Made by a program: the position numbers and the translations under genes. Positions 8,329-14,849 of a DNA stretch of 23,801 nt are shown here, one piece after another (positions within the stretch are counted from its first letter, which is position 1; every line of letters begins with the position of its first letter). Under the pieces are notes generated by a model. That model saw only the letters and a program-made list of their open reading frames with translations, did no database searches and was not told the DNA's origin. Source of the DNA: DATEUP01 sp035283065 (lineage in GTDB: Archaea; Thermoplasmatota; DTKX01; DATEUP01); assembly GCA_035283065.1 (NCBI GenBank), contig DATEUP010000078.1:1-23801 (forward strand), written 5' to 3'.

Positions 8329-8589
8329 CTACTTGTTGAAGTAGGCGGCGTTCTTCTCGATGAAGCTCTTCCACTGCTCGGGGACCGAGTCGGCGGGGAA
8401 AATCGCCGTGACGGGGCACACGGACTCGCAAGCGCCGCAGTCGATGCACTCGGCGGGGTTGATGTAGAGCTGGTCGATGCCCTCGAACTCGGGGGCGGAC
8501 TGCGTCGGGTGGATGCAGTCCACCGGGCAGACATCGACACATTCGCCGGACTTGACACTGATGCAGGGTTCCGCGATCACGAAGGCCAT
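8329..8589 (-). CDS. fdxA: 7Fe (3Fe-4S/4Fe-4S) ferredoxin, FdxA type
   Basis: This is a soluble low-potential electron carrier. The 86-residue protein starts at ATG 8589 (MAFVIAEPC). Cys9, Cys17 and Cys58 fit ligands of a [3Fe-4S] cluster, and Cys21, Cys48, Cys51 and Cys54 fit a [4Fe-4S] cluster. Cys25 is the usual extra Cys of this family, and the C-x7-C-x3-C-P spacing distinguishes it from 2[4Fe-4S] ferredoxins. The C-terminal segment (PEQWKSFIEKNAAYF) is the conserved FdxA tail. It heads a likely two-gene transcript with the ABM-like gene, driven from the TATA-like box at 8691-8698. A much longer upstream frame overlaps the divergent gene and is not coding. The physiological partner is not evident. 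Confidence 0.93.
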   Translation of the reverse strand: MAFVIAEPCISVKSGECVDVCPVDCIHPTQSAPEFEGIDQLYINPAECIDCGACESVCPVTAIFPADSVPEQWKSFIEKNAAYFNK

Positions 8590-8690
8590 CGGCTCCACTC
8601 CGTCCGAGTCAGGGTTTTCATCATCGGCAGGGAAAGGGCGTTTTCTTGGGGGCCCGGGTTTGCCGATTTGGGGGGAAGGTGCCTTTAGGT

Positions 8691-8698
8691 CAAATAAA
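8691..8698 (-). promoter_or_regulatory. TATA-like box for ferredoxin gene
   Basis: Read on the minus strand the bases are TTTATTTG, about 102 bp before ATG 8589. This implies a leader of roughly 80 nt. It is the only A/T-rich element upstream of the gene and closely resembles the TTTATTTA box at 4949. Confidence 0.45.
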
Positions 8699-8769
8699 CG
8701 TGTTGGAAGGCGCGACGTGGGGCAAGGCGCGAAGCCGCCGGCGAGGGTTCTGGATGGAGGGTGTGGTGG

Positions 8770-8792
8770 CCTGTCGCGGTTCGCGCGACAGG
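8770..8792. promoter_or_regulatory. 9-bp perfect inverted repeat, candidate operator
   Basis: CCTGTCGCG (8770-8778) and CGCGACAGG (8784-8792) are exact inverted repeats with a 5-bp spacer. They end 15 bp before the TATA-like CTCTATAG of the M29-like gene, in the position of an upstream activator or repressor site. It could also be a chance GC palindrome. Confidence 0.4.
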
Positions 8793-8807
8793 TCGGTTGG
8801 GCCATGG

Positions 8808-8814
8808 CTCTATA
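8808..8814 (+). promoter_or_regulatory. TATA-like box for the M29-like gene
   Basis: CTCTATAG-like bases centred near 8812 predict transcription start near 8838, about 11 nt before ATG 8849. The short leader still contains GTGAGGG as a possible ribosome site. Confidence 0.45.
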
Positions 8815-8848
8815 GCGGGCAAGGGCCGTAAGGGTGAGGGATTCTTGG

Positions 8849-9946
8849 ATGGGGCGCGCCGCGGCACTGATCGAAGAGGTGGTCCGGGTCGCGCTGAGGG
8901 AGCGCGTGCGCCTGCGGCGCGGGGAGAACCTGCTAATCGAAAGCTGGCCGCACGGCTTGGAGATTGCGCGCGAAGCCGTCCTCCAGGCGCGCGCGATGGG
9001 GGCGCGCCCGATGGTAATCCTGGAAGATGAGCAGGCGCTCTTCAGGAGCCTCGAGGCGCTGCGGCCGGGCGCCACGGGGGCGGGGTCGCACGAGTGGGCG
9101 GCGCTCTCGAAGGCCAACGCGTACCTTTTCATCCCCGGGCCGGCGGACCTGCCGAGGGCGTGGGCCATGGGGTCGAAGTGGGCCGCGGCGTACCCGTCGA
9201 ACAGCGAGTGGTACAAGCGGGCGAAGCGCGCGAGGATCCGGGGGGTGCGGCTCCTCTATGGGTGGACGAGCCCTGAGCGGGCGGCCGCGTACGGGCTCGA
9301 CTTGGATGCGTGGCGGCAGATGGTGCTCGAGGCCGCCTGCGTGAGGCCGGCGGAAGTTCGGCCAAAGGGGAGGGCGCTTTCGAAGATCATGGCGAGGGGC
9401 AAGGCCGTGAGGATCAAGGCGCCGAATGGGACGGACCTGGCGCTCACCCTCTGCGGCCGCGCGGCGCAGGTCGACGACGGCAGCGTTTCGGAGCAGGACC
9501 TCGAGGACGGCGAGAACATGTCGCAGGCGCCGGCCGGGCAGCTGTGGGTGGCGCCCGACGAGAAGACCGCCGAGGGCCGCCTTGTGGCCGACCGCCCCTC
9601 CCTGTCGCTCGGTCGGCCGGTAAGGGGAGCCGAGTTCGAGTTTCGGGCGGGCAAGCTCGTGGCGTCCGCCTTCGCGGAGGGCGGCGACAGGTTCGCGCAG
9701 GCCTTCGCAAAGGCGAAGGGCGACAAGGACCGCGTGGGGATGCTGATCTTCGGGCTGAACCCCAAGGTGCGCGCGGGGTTCCCGCAGGACGCGATGGCGG
9801 CCGGCGTCGTGACGCTAACCTTGGGGTACAACGACGAGCTCGGGGGCAAGAACAAGACGCAGTTCCAGTTCTTGGCGCCGCTCGCCTCGGCGACGGTCGA
9901 GGTTGACGGCCGGCCTGTGGTCGATGCGGGGCGCCTCGCGCTCTAA
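8849..9946 (+). CDS. M29 (aminopeptidase T) family homologue with metal ligands replaced; possible pseudoenzyme
   Basis: The fold follows the M29/COG2309 thermophilic metalloaminopeptidases. It has an N-terminal alpha/beta domain (LRRGENLLIESWPHG, ALSKANAYLFIPGP), then the GKAVRIKAPNGTDLALTL strand pair and the C-terminal catalytic-type domain ending ATVEVDGRPV. Active members bind two metals through Glu in xxGEVFTAP, Glu in LGExA, His in HIAFG and the HxD pair. At the matching places this protein has Gln236 (AGQLWVAP), Met303 (VGMLIFG), Thr328 (TLTLG) and a Gln/Phe/Leu stretch instead of HxD (numbering from GTG 8834; subtract 5 for the ATG start). Peptidase activity is therefore doubtful. 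I chose ATG 8849 because GTGAGGG lies 8 nt before it; GTG 8834 is the alternative. The gene converges on the aldo/keto reductase gene with a 6-bp gap. Family membership is likely; the cellular role is unknown. Confidence 0.85.
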   Translation: MGRAAALIEEVVRVALRERVRLRRGENLLIESWPHGLEIAREAVLQARAMGARPMVILEDEQALFRSLEALRPGATGAGSHEWAALSKANAYLFIPGPADLPRAWAMGSKWAAAYPSNSEWYKRAKRARIRGVRLLYGWTSPERAAAYGLDLDAWRQMVLEAACVRPAEVRPKGRALSKIMARGKAVRIKAPNGTDLALTLCGRAAQVDDGSVSEQDLEDGENMSQAPAGQLWVAPDEKTAEGRLVADRPSLSLGRPVRGAEFEFRAGKLVASAFAEGGDRFAQAFAKAKGDKDRVGMLIFGLNPKVRAGFPQDAMAAGVVTLTLGYNDELGGKNKTQFQFLAPLASATVEVDGRPVVDAGRLAL

Positions 9947-9952
9947 GAAAGG

Positions 9953-10870
9953 TCACGGCATCGACGAGGGGTCCCACGCCGTGCGGTAGCCCTCGTCGAG
10001 GGCGTCAAGGGCCCCCATGTCGGCGCCGTCGAGTTCGAAGTCGAAGAGGCGCGCGTTCTCCTCGATGTGCTCGCGGCGCGAGGAGCGCGGTAGGACCACG
10101 AGGCCGTGCTGGAGGGCCCACCGCAGCATGACCTGAGGCGGCGTCCGGCCGTGCTTGCGCGCGACCGCGGCAAGCCGGGGGTCGGCGAGCCGTTTGGCCT
10201 TGGCAAGGGGGCTGTAGGCTTCGACCGCGATGCCGCGTGAGCGGCAAAGCTCGAGGAGTCCGCGCTGGTAAAGGAAGGGGCTGAATTCGACCTGGTTCAC
10301 GGCGGGCAGGGTCGAGCTCGAGGACCCGAGGTCGTCGAGGTGGAGGGCGATGAAATTCGACACGCCGATCGCCCGGCACTTTCCTTCGGCCTTGAGCACC
10401 TCGAGGGCGCGCCAGGTGGCCTTGCGCACGGGGCCGACGGGCCAGTGGATGAGGTAGAGGTCGATGTGGGGGGACTTCAGCTTGGCGAGGCTCTCGTCGC
10501 AGGCCTTCAGCGTCGATTCGAAGCCCTGGTCGCTGTTCCAGACCTTGGTGGTGAGGAACACCTCGTCGCGCTTGAGGCCGCTTGCGCGGACCGCCTCGCC
10601 GACGTCGGACTCGTTGCCGTAGATCTTCGCGGTGTCGATGTGGCGGTAGCCGGCCTGGAGGGCGCCCTCGACGGCGCGGCGTGTCGCGCCGCCTGCGGGG
10701 ATCTGGAAGACGCCGAATCCGAGGACGGGGATGGCCGTGCCGCCGTTGAGCGGCAGCGAGGAGTCGACCGAGAGGGCCACGGGCCGCAATGATGGCAGCG
10801 AGTTCTTGAGGGTGCGGTTCGCCCCCTCCCCGGGGGACGAAGCGGAGGGCAACGGGTCAACCGAATCCAT
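9953..10870 (-). CDS. Aldo/keto reductase
   Basis: This is a cytosolic NADPH-dependent carbonyl reductase of the AKR superfamily, (beta/alpha)8 barrel. The catalytic tetrad is visible: Asp79 and Tyr84 (YRHIDTAKIYGNE), Lys109 (VFLTTKVW) and His142 (YLIHWP). The C-terminal cofactor signature LPRSSRREHIEENARLFDF is intact. From ATG 10870 (preceded by GGGGGT) the protein has 305 residues with a non-conserved 35-residue leader. The in-frame GTG 10780 would give 275 residues, closer to the family norm, so the start is unsure. Relatives reduce 2,5-diketogluconate, methylglyoxal or other aldehydes; the substrate here cannot be chosen. It is divergent from the Fno-like/msrA pair, which suggests a joint redox-stress role (inference). 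Confidence 0.9.
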   Translation of the reverse strand: MDSVDPLPSASSPGEGANRTLKNSLPSLRPVALSVDSSLPLNGGTAIPVLGFGVFQIPAGGATRRAVEGALQAGYRHIDTAKIYGNESDVGEAVRASGLKRDEVFLTTKVWNSDQGFESTLKACDESLAKLKSPHIDLYLIHWPVGPVRKATWRALEVLKAEGKCRAIGVSNFIALHLDDLGSSSSTLPAVNQVEFSPFLYQRGLLELCRSRGIAVEAYSPLAKAKRLADPRLAAVARKHGRTPPQVMLRWALQHGLVVLPRSSRREHIEENARLFDFELDGADMGALDALDEGYRTAWDPSSMP

Positions 10871-10898
10871 TTCTACCCCCTGGGGCCCTGAAGCGGGC

Positions 10899-11546
10899 AT
10901 GAAGGTCGGCATCCTCGGCAGCGGCGATGTTGCGCAGTCGCTTGGGAAGGGGTTCGCCAAGCACGGCCACGACGTGATGATCGGCTCGCGCGACCCAAGG
11001 AGCGCAAAGTTGGAGAAATGGAAGGAGGAGGTCGGCGCGAAGGCGTCGACGGGCTCCTCCGCGGACGCGGCGAAGTTCGGGGAGATCGTCGTGCTGGCAA
11101 CCCTCGGTGCCGGGACGGCGGCGGCCCTGGACGCCGCAGGCCCGAAGAACCTGGAAGGCAAGGTCGTGGTCGACGTGTCGAACCCGCTCGACTTCTCCAA
11201 GGGCATGCCCCCGGGCCTCTTCGTGGGCACGACGGATTCGCTCGCGGAGCAGACGCAGCGGAAGCTCCCGAGCGCGAAGGTCGTGAAGTGCTTCAACACG
11301 GTCTCCCACGTGCAGATGGTGGACCCGCGGGCCAAGGGCGGCAAGCCGAAGATGCTGGTCGCCGGGGACGACGCGGCGGCCAAGAAGAAGGTCGACGAGT
11401 TCCTCAAGGGGCTCGGGTGGGGCGGCACGATCGACTGCGGCGGGCTCGACGGCGCGAGGTGGCTTGAGGCGCTCGTGCCGCTTTGGGTGCGCGTCGCGGG
11501 CGAGCTGAAGTCGTGGGACGTGATTTTCCAGCCGGTGCTGCCGTGA
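10899..11546 (+). CDS. F420/NADP oxidoreductase-like Rossmann protein (COG2085 type)
   Basis: The 215-residue product has an N-terminal dinucleotide fold (KVGILGSGDVAQSLGKGF) and GSRDP at the end of the second strand, where Ser-Arg commonly contacts the NADPH 2'-phosphate. Internal motifs VVVDVSNPLDF and KVVKCFNTVSH match the NADP-oxidoreductase, coenzyme F420-dependent family. True F420:NADP oxidoreductases belong here, but so do many other NADPH enzymes, so F420 use is possible and unproven. ATG 10899 is probably leaderless or nearly so: the weak A/T-rich bases near 10867-10875 are about 28 bp upstream. The stop overlaps the msrA start (GTGA), indicating translational coupling. Confidence 0.85.
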   Translation: MKVGILGSGDVAQSLGKGFAKHGHDVMIGSRDPRSAKLEKWKEEVGAKASTGSSADAAKFGEIVVLATLGAGTAAALDAAGPKNLEGKVVVDVSNPLDFSKGMPPGLFVGTTDSLAEQTQRKLPSAKVVKCFNTVSHVQMVDPRAKGGKPKMLVAGDDAAAKKKVDEFLKGLGWGGTIDCGGLDGARWLEALVPLWVRVAGELKSWDVIFQPVLP

Positions 11547-12079
11547 CTCTCGAGACCGCGACCCTTGGCGGCGGCTGCTTCTGGTGCCTCGAGGCGACCT
11601 TCGAGATGCTCGAGGGCGTCCTGAAGGTCGTGAATGGGTACGCGGGCGGGACGGTCGAGAACCCGAGCTACAAGGCGGTGTGCACGGGCACGACGGGCCA
11701 CGTGGAGGTCGTGCAGGTGACCTTCGACGCGGCAAAGCTCCCGTTCCCGGAACTCCTCGAGGTCTTCTTCTCGATCCACGACCCGACAACCGTGAACCGG
11801 CAGGGGGCCGACGTAGGGACACAGTACCGCTCGATCATCCTCACGCACGACGAGATCCAGAGGAAGGCGGCGCAGGACGCGATCCGGAACATGGACGCCT
11901 CGGGCTCCTTCCCGAGCCGAGTCGTCACGCAGGTCGAGCCGCTCAAGAAATTCTACCCGGCGGAGGACTACCACCAAGGCTACTACCGGAAGAACCCAGG
12001 CGAGGGCTACTGCCAGATGGTCATCTCGCCGAAGGTCGCAAAGATGCGAAGAGCATGGGCGGGCAAGCTCAGGACTTGA
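11543..12079 (+). CDS. msrA: Peptide methionine sulfoxide reductase A
   Basis: MsrA reduces the S-epimer of methionine sulfoxide in proteins, repairing oxidative damage in the cytosol. The 178-residue product from GTG 11543 contains the catalytic GCFWCLE motif (Cys12, Glu17), DVGTQYRS (90-97), YHQGYY (143-148) and a C-terminal Cys157 in GEGYCQM that can act as the resolving Cys. Cys15, two after the FW pair, is an additional candidate. The start was set at 11543 because it begins the conserved fold and overlaps the previous stop by 4 bp; the frame open to 11483 lies inside the upstream gene. The last 11 bp overlap the end of the convergent HEPN gene. The gene pair and the neighbouring aldo/keto reductase form a redox-repair group. 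No msrB is in the window. Confidence 0.95.
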   Translation: MTLETATLGGGCFWCLEATFEMLEGVLKVVNGYAGGTVENPSYKAVCTGTTGHVEVVQVTFDAAKLPFPELLEVFFSIHDPTTVNRQGADVGTQYRSIILTHDEIQRKAAQDAIRNMDASGSFPSRVVTQVEPLKKFYPAEDYHQGYYRKNPGEGYCQMVISPKVAKMRRAWAGKLRT

Positions 12080-12467
12080 GCAACTCGTGCGCCCAATCGA
12101 GGAGACGGCGGGAGCGCTTGAGCAGCACCTCGGCGCTCGACCGCTTCACGAGGCCGGACTCATACGCGACCTGGCTCTTGAGCTCGAGAACCGCGGTGAG
12201 CTGCTCAGCTTTCTCGCGGGCCCCCGGCGCGCCGCTTCGGGCGAGGAGGCCCGACGCGTCGTCGTGGCTCGAGGAACTCGAGCGCTCGCCAACTTCAAAG
12301 ACGCACACCGCGTCAGCCGCTGCGATGGCGGCGTGGATCGCATCGAGGCCCGCCGCCCGCCATCGGCCTGCCGCCGCGCTGGCCTCGGCGGCGGCCTGGA
12401 ATTCGTGGGCCGCCTCAAGGTACTCAAGGGCCTCTTGCAGGTGCACCCGCCTCGACGCCCCGGGCAT
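12069..12467 (-). CDS. HEPN-domain protein, putative toxin/RNase half of a HEPN/MNT module
   Basis: The 132-residue all-helical Ala-rich protein follows the HEPN four-helix plan. It has a helix at 10-30 (LQEALEYLEAAHEF), a helix with LDAIHAAIAAADAVCVF (41-57), the loop GERSSSSSHDDASGLL (60-75) and two helices to the end. The loop resembles the SAV_6107-like HEPN branch. An Arg-x5-His arrangement occurs near the C terminus (R121...H127 in RRLLDWAH) and could be the R-x4-6-H RNase motif, but the Tyr of the R-x4-H-x-Y type is absent. ATG 12467 lies 2 bp after the nucleotidyltransferase stop, and GGAGGAG just upstream is its ribosome site, so the two are translationally coupled. HEPN proteins paired with MNT proteins are mostly toxin-antitoxin systems. 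The toxin role is inferred from context. Confidence 0.75.
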   Translation of the reverse strand: MPGASRRVHLQEALEYLEAAHEFQAAAEASAAAGRWRAAGLDAIHAAIAAADAVCVFEVGERSSSSSHDDASGLLARSGAPGAREKAEQLTAVLELKSQVAYESGLVKRSSAEVLLKRSRRLLDWAHELLKS

Positions 12468-12469
12468 CC

Positions 12470-13066
12470 TTACTCCTCCGGCCACAGGACGCGCCCTTCC
12501 CGCTCGATTGCCCTAAGCAGGGGCGAGCCACGCTTGCGCTCGTATTCCGCACGCGTATAGATGATGGGCCGCACGCGGGTGCCGTAACGCTCGCGGAGGT
12601 TCTCCCGGACCAATGCAACGGCCCGCCGAGCGGCTGCCCGCTGCTTCGGACCCAACACGACGATCAGGAGGTCTACGTCGCTCTGTGCTCTCTCGTCGCC
12701 ACGGGCGGCGGACCCGAAGAGGACGATTCGGAGCGCGGAGGTCCCTCGGGTGAGAGGCTCCACGACGGATGACATGGCCTCGCGGCGCCCCTGCGCCTCA
12801 GCGCGAAAAAGCGAACGGAGCGCGCGGAAGAGGGGGTGGTCCGGCCGCGCTTCCCATTGGTACGCCCGTCCAACGACCCGAGAGCGGACGATCCCCTCGA
12901 GTTCGAACCGGCGCAGGACCTCGAGCGCGCGGTGGGTGGGGGTGCGCGCCATTCGAGCGAGTTCGTTGCTGGTGGAGCGCCTCTCTGGGTGGCCCGCAAG
13001 GACGCGCAGGAGCCGCGTCGCGCCTTGGCTGAAGAGGAGCCCGTCGAGGGGATTGTTGAGGCGCAC
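12470..13066 (-). CDS. Winged-helix/MNT nucleotidyltransferase fusion, putative antitoxin and autoregulator
   Basis: The 198-residue product from GTG 13066 has two parts. Residues 1-75 form a winged-helix DNA-binding domain (TRLLRVLAGHP, STSNELARMARTPTHRALEVLRRF). Residues 110-198 form a minimal nucleotidyltransferase domain with GSAARGDERAQSDVDLLIV, the G-S-x10-D-x-D signature (G118, S119, D130, D132). The usual third carboxylate strand reads RVRPIIYT and shows no acidic residue where one is expected, so metal binding may be weak. In related modules MNT proteins neutralise the HEPN toxin by AMPylating it. The gene precedes the HEPN gene with a 2-bp gap. Two TTACC-N4-GGTAA repeats at the start and TATA region give an obvious target for the winged helix, implying autorepression (inference). 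Confidence 0.85.
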   Translation of the reverse strand: MRLNNPLDGLLFSQGATRLLRVLAGHPERRSTSNELARMARTPTHRALEVLRRFELEGIVRSRVVGRAYQWEARPDHPLFRALRSLFRAEAQGRREAMSSVVEPLTRGTSALRIVLFGSAARGDERAQSDVDLLIVVLGPKQRAAARRAVALVRENLRERYGTRVRPIIYTRAEYERKRGSPLLRAIEREGRVLWPEE

Positions 13067-13070
13067 GGCT

Positions 13071-13104
13071 TTACCATCCGGTAAAATATCTTACCAATTG
13101 GTAA
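13071..13104 (-). promoter_or_regulatory. Tandem palindromic operator over the HEPN/MNT promoter
   Basis: TTACC-ATCC-GGTAA (13071-13084) and TTACC-AATT-GGTAA (13091-13104) share identical arms. Their centres are exactly 20 bp apart, two helical turns. The second is a perfect 14-bp palindrome. On the minus strand CTTATCTATTAC (13101-13112) and GATATTTT (13083-13090) are TATA-like, so the sites cover the promoter and the region just before GTG 13066. Confidence 0.75.
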
Positions 13105-13210
13105 TAGATAAGACTACCGTCCAGTCCTGCGAAGCGCGGCCGTGTGGTGAGGGGTGTGCGCGGGCAAGGGGCGCCTTGAGCGTGTGAGTTCATCGAGGCG
13201 GGAAAGGGGG

Positions 13211-13231
13211 CCGGCGCCGCGACGGCGCCGG
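13211..13231 (-). terminator. GC hairpin 24 bp after glnA
   Basis: A perfect 9-bp stem (CCGGCGCCG, loop CGA, CGGCGCCGG) follows the glnA stop on the minus strand and is then followed by a C/T tract (CCCCCTTTCCC). It is terminator-like. The rest of the 13105-13254 gap shows no gene. Confidence 0.5.
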
Positions 13232-13254
13232 GAAGAGAGAACACACGCTTCCCT

Positions 13255-14772
13255 TCACGAATCCAGATACCTGTAGAACTCGTAGGGGCTGGGCCTCAGG
13301 CTCGTCTGGAGGTGCTCGTCCATCTTGAGCTCGAGGTACTTCTCGAGGACGTCCTCGGACATGACGGGCTTCAGGAAGTCGTGGTCGTTCTCAAGCTCCT
13401 CGACGGACTCGCGGAGCGACCCTGGCAGCTCGCGGATCCCAAGGGCCTTGCGCTTCGCGTGCGTGAGCTTGTAGATGTCCTCGTCGACGGGGTCGCCGCA
13501 GTCCATCTTCTTCTTGACGCCGTCGAGCCCCGCCGCGAGCATCGCGGCAAACGAGAGGTACACGTTCGCGCTGGGGTCCGGCGTCCGGTACTCGATGCGC
13601 GAGGCCGCCTCGATCCCCTTGAAGTAGCGGGGGATGCGGATGTTCGCGCTGCGGTTCTTGCGGGACCACGCGATGAACACGGGCGCCTCGTAGCCAGGGA
13701 CGAGGCGCCGGTACGAGTTCGTCGTCGGGTTCGTGATCGCGCAGAGCGCGCGCGCGTGGTGCATGAGGCCGCCAATGTAGTACCGGCAGACCTGCGAAAC
13801 CTCCGCGTACTTGTCGTTGGGGTCGTACATCGCGTTCTTCCCTTTCTTCCAGATCGACTGGTGGACATGCATGCCCGACGCGTTGTCCCCGAAGATCGGC
13901 TTCGGCATGAAGGTCGCGATCTTGCCCATCTTGTGCGCGACCATCTTCATGACGAACTTGTAGGTGATCGAGTTGTCGGCGGCGGGCACCATCGTGTTGT
14001 AGCGCATGTCGATCTCGCACTGGCCCGCGGTCGCGACCTCGTGGTGGTGGGCGTCGAGCGTGATGCCGAAGTCGTCCTGGAGGATGTTGCAGGCCTCCGT
14101 GCGGTAGTCGTGGAGGGTGTCCTGGGGAGGCGCGGGGTAGTACCCTTCCTTGAAGCGGATCGGTGTGTTCTTGCCGTGGTCGGGGCCGTTCGACCAGGGC
14201 GCCTCGCCGGAAATGATCTCGTAGCCGCAGCCCGCCCACGGGTTGCGCACTGCGTCCGCGGTGGGCAGCATCTTGACCGCGTCGAAGACGAAGAACTCGA
14301 TTTCGGGGCCCCAGTACGTCGTGTCGTAGCCTTGGGCCTTCGCGAACTCGACGGCGCGCTGCGCGACGTGGCGCGAGTCCCTTGAGAAGCGCTCGTGGGT
14401 GCCGCCTTCGTGGACGTTCACGATGAGGCGGGCGATCTTGCGCGCCTCGTGGCCGTTTCCGTTGCCTTTCCCGTTCGAGAAGTCCTGGCCGTTGAGTCCG
14501 CCGCCCCAGGGGAGGATCGCGTAGGTCGCGGGGTCGGGGTAGAGGACCATGTCGGACTCGTGGATCTCCTTGAAGCCCTTGATCGAGGAGCCGTCGAGCT
14601 TGCCGATGCCGCCCTTGAAGGAGCCCTCGTCGACGCTTTTGGTGGGCACGGAGATGTGCTGGAGGGCGCCGAGGAGGTCGACGAACTGGAGGTCGAGCCA
14701 CCGGACATGTTCCTTTGCGATCGAGTTCATGACGTCCTTGGCGCTGAGGTTTTGGTTCTTCGAGGGTCCCAT
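13255..14772 (-). CDS. glnA: Glutamine synthetase, type I
   Basis: GlnA makes glutamine from glutamate, ammonia and ATP as a dodecamer in the cytosol, the entry point of ammonia assimilation. The 505-residue protein has the N-terminal beta-grasp (VRWLDLQFVDLLG, GKLDGSSIKGF, HESDMVLYPDP), then GPEIEFFVFD (155-164), HHHEVATAGQCEID, GDNASGMHVHQS, NPTTNSYRRLVPGYEAP and RSANIRIPR, all canonical. The bacterial adenylylation-site segment (NLYDLPP) is not seen, as in the I-alpha/archaeal form. A Gly/Asn-rich insertion occupies about 90-110 (NGKGNGNGHEARK), between ILPW and the ARLIVNV strand. ATG 14772 has a good ribosome site (GGAGG, 9 nt upstream) and a TATA box 65-76 bp upstream. It is transcribed alone, with a hairpin after the stop. 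Confidence 0.97.
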   Translation of the reverse strand: MGPSKNQNLSAKDVMNSIAKEHVRWLDLQFVDLLGALQHISVPTKSVDEGSFKGGIGKLDGSSIKGFKEIHESDMVLYPDPATYAILPWGGGLNGQDFSNGKGNGNGHEARKIARLIVNVHEGGTHERFSRDSRHVAQRAVEFAKAQGYDTTYWGPEIEFFVFDAVKMLPTADAVRNPWAGCGYEIISGEAPWSNGPDHGKNTPIRFKEGYYPAPPQDTLHDYRTEACNILQDDFGITLDAHHHEVATAGQCEIDMRYNTMVPAADNSITYKFVMKMVAHKMGKIATFMPKPIFGDNASGMHVHQSIWKKGKNAMYDPNDKYAEVSQVCRYYIGGLMHHARALCAITNPTTNSYRRLVPGYEAPVFIAWSRKNRSANIRIPRYFKGIEAASRIEYRTPDPSANVYLSFAAMLAAGLDGVKKKMDCGDPVDEDIYKLTHAKRKALGIRELPGSLRESVEELENDHDFLKPVMSEDVLEKYLELKMDEHLQTSLRPSPYEFYRYLDS

Positions 14773-14836
14773 GGTTTGTGTCCTCCGGGGGTTGCAGGGA
14801 GCGCTCCACTTGGCGCCCGGCCGTCGAACGGCGCGG

Positions 14837-14848
14837 ACATATATAAGG
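14837..14848 (-). promoter_or_regulatory. TATA box of glnA
   Basis: On the minus strand the bases read CCTTATATATGT, the strongest archaeal TATA box in the window. It predicts transcription start near 14816 and a leader of about 44 nt. The leader begins near a small hairpin, GCCGT-CGA-ACGGC (14819-14831). Confidence 0.75.
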
Positions 14849-14849
14849 T

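Noticed and set aside
8849..9946. Straight call as an active aminopeptidase
   Set aside because: All recognised M29 metal ligands are replaced at the aligned positions, so catalytic function is not supported.
10871..11977. Long upstream extension of the aldo/keto reductase frame
   Set aside because: The 674-residue frame runs antisense through the Fno-like and msrA genes and has no similarity to AKR proteins before about residue 370.
13312..14385. Plus-strand 357-codon frame opposite glnA
   Set aside because: Glutamine synthetase on the minus strand is unmistakable; the opposite frame is a Val/Arg/Asp-rich shadow.
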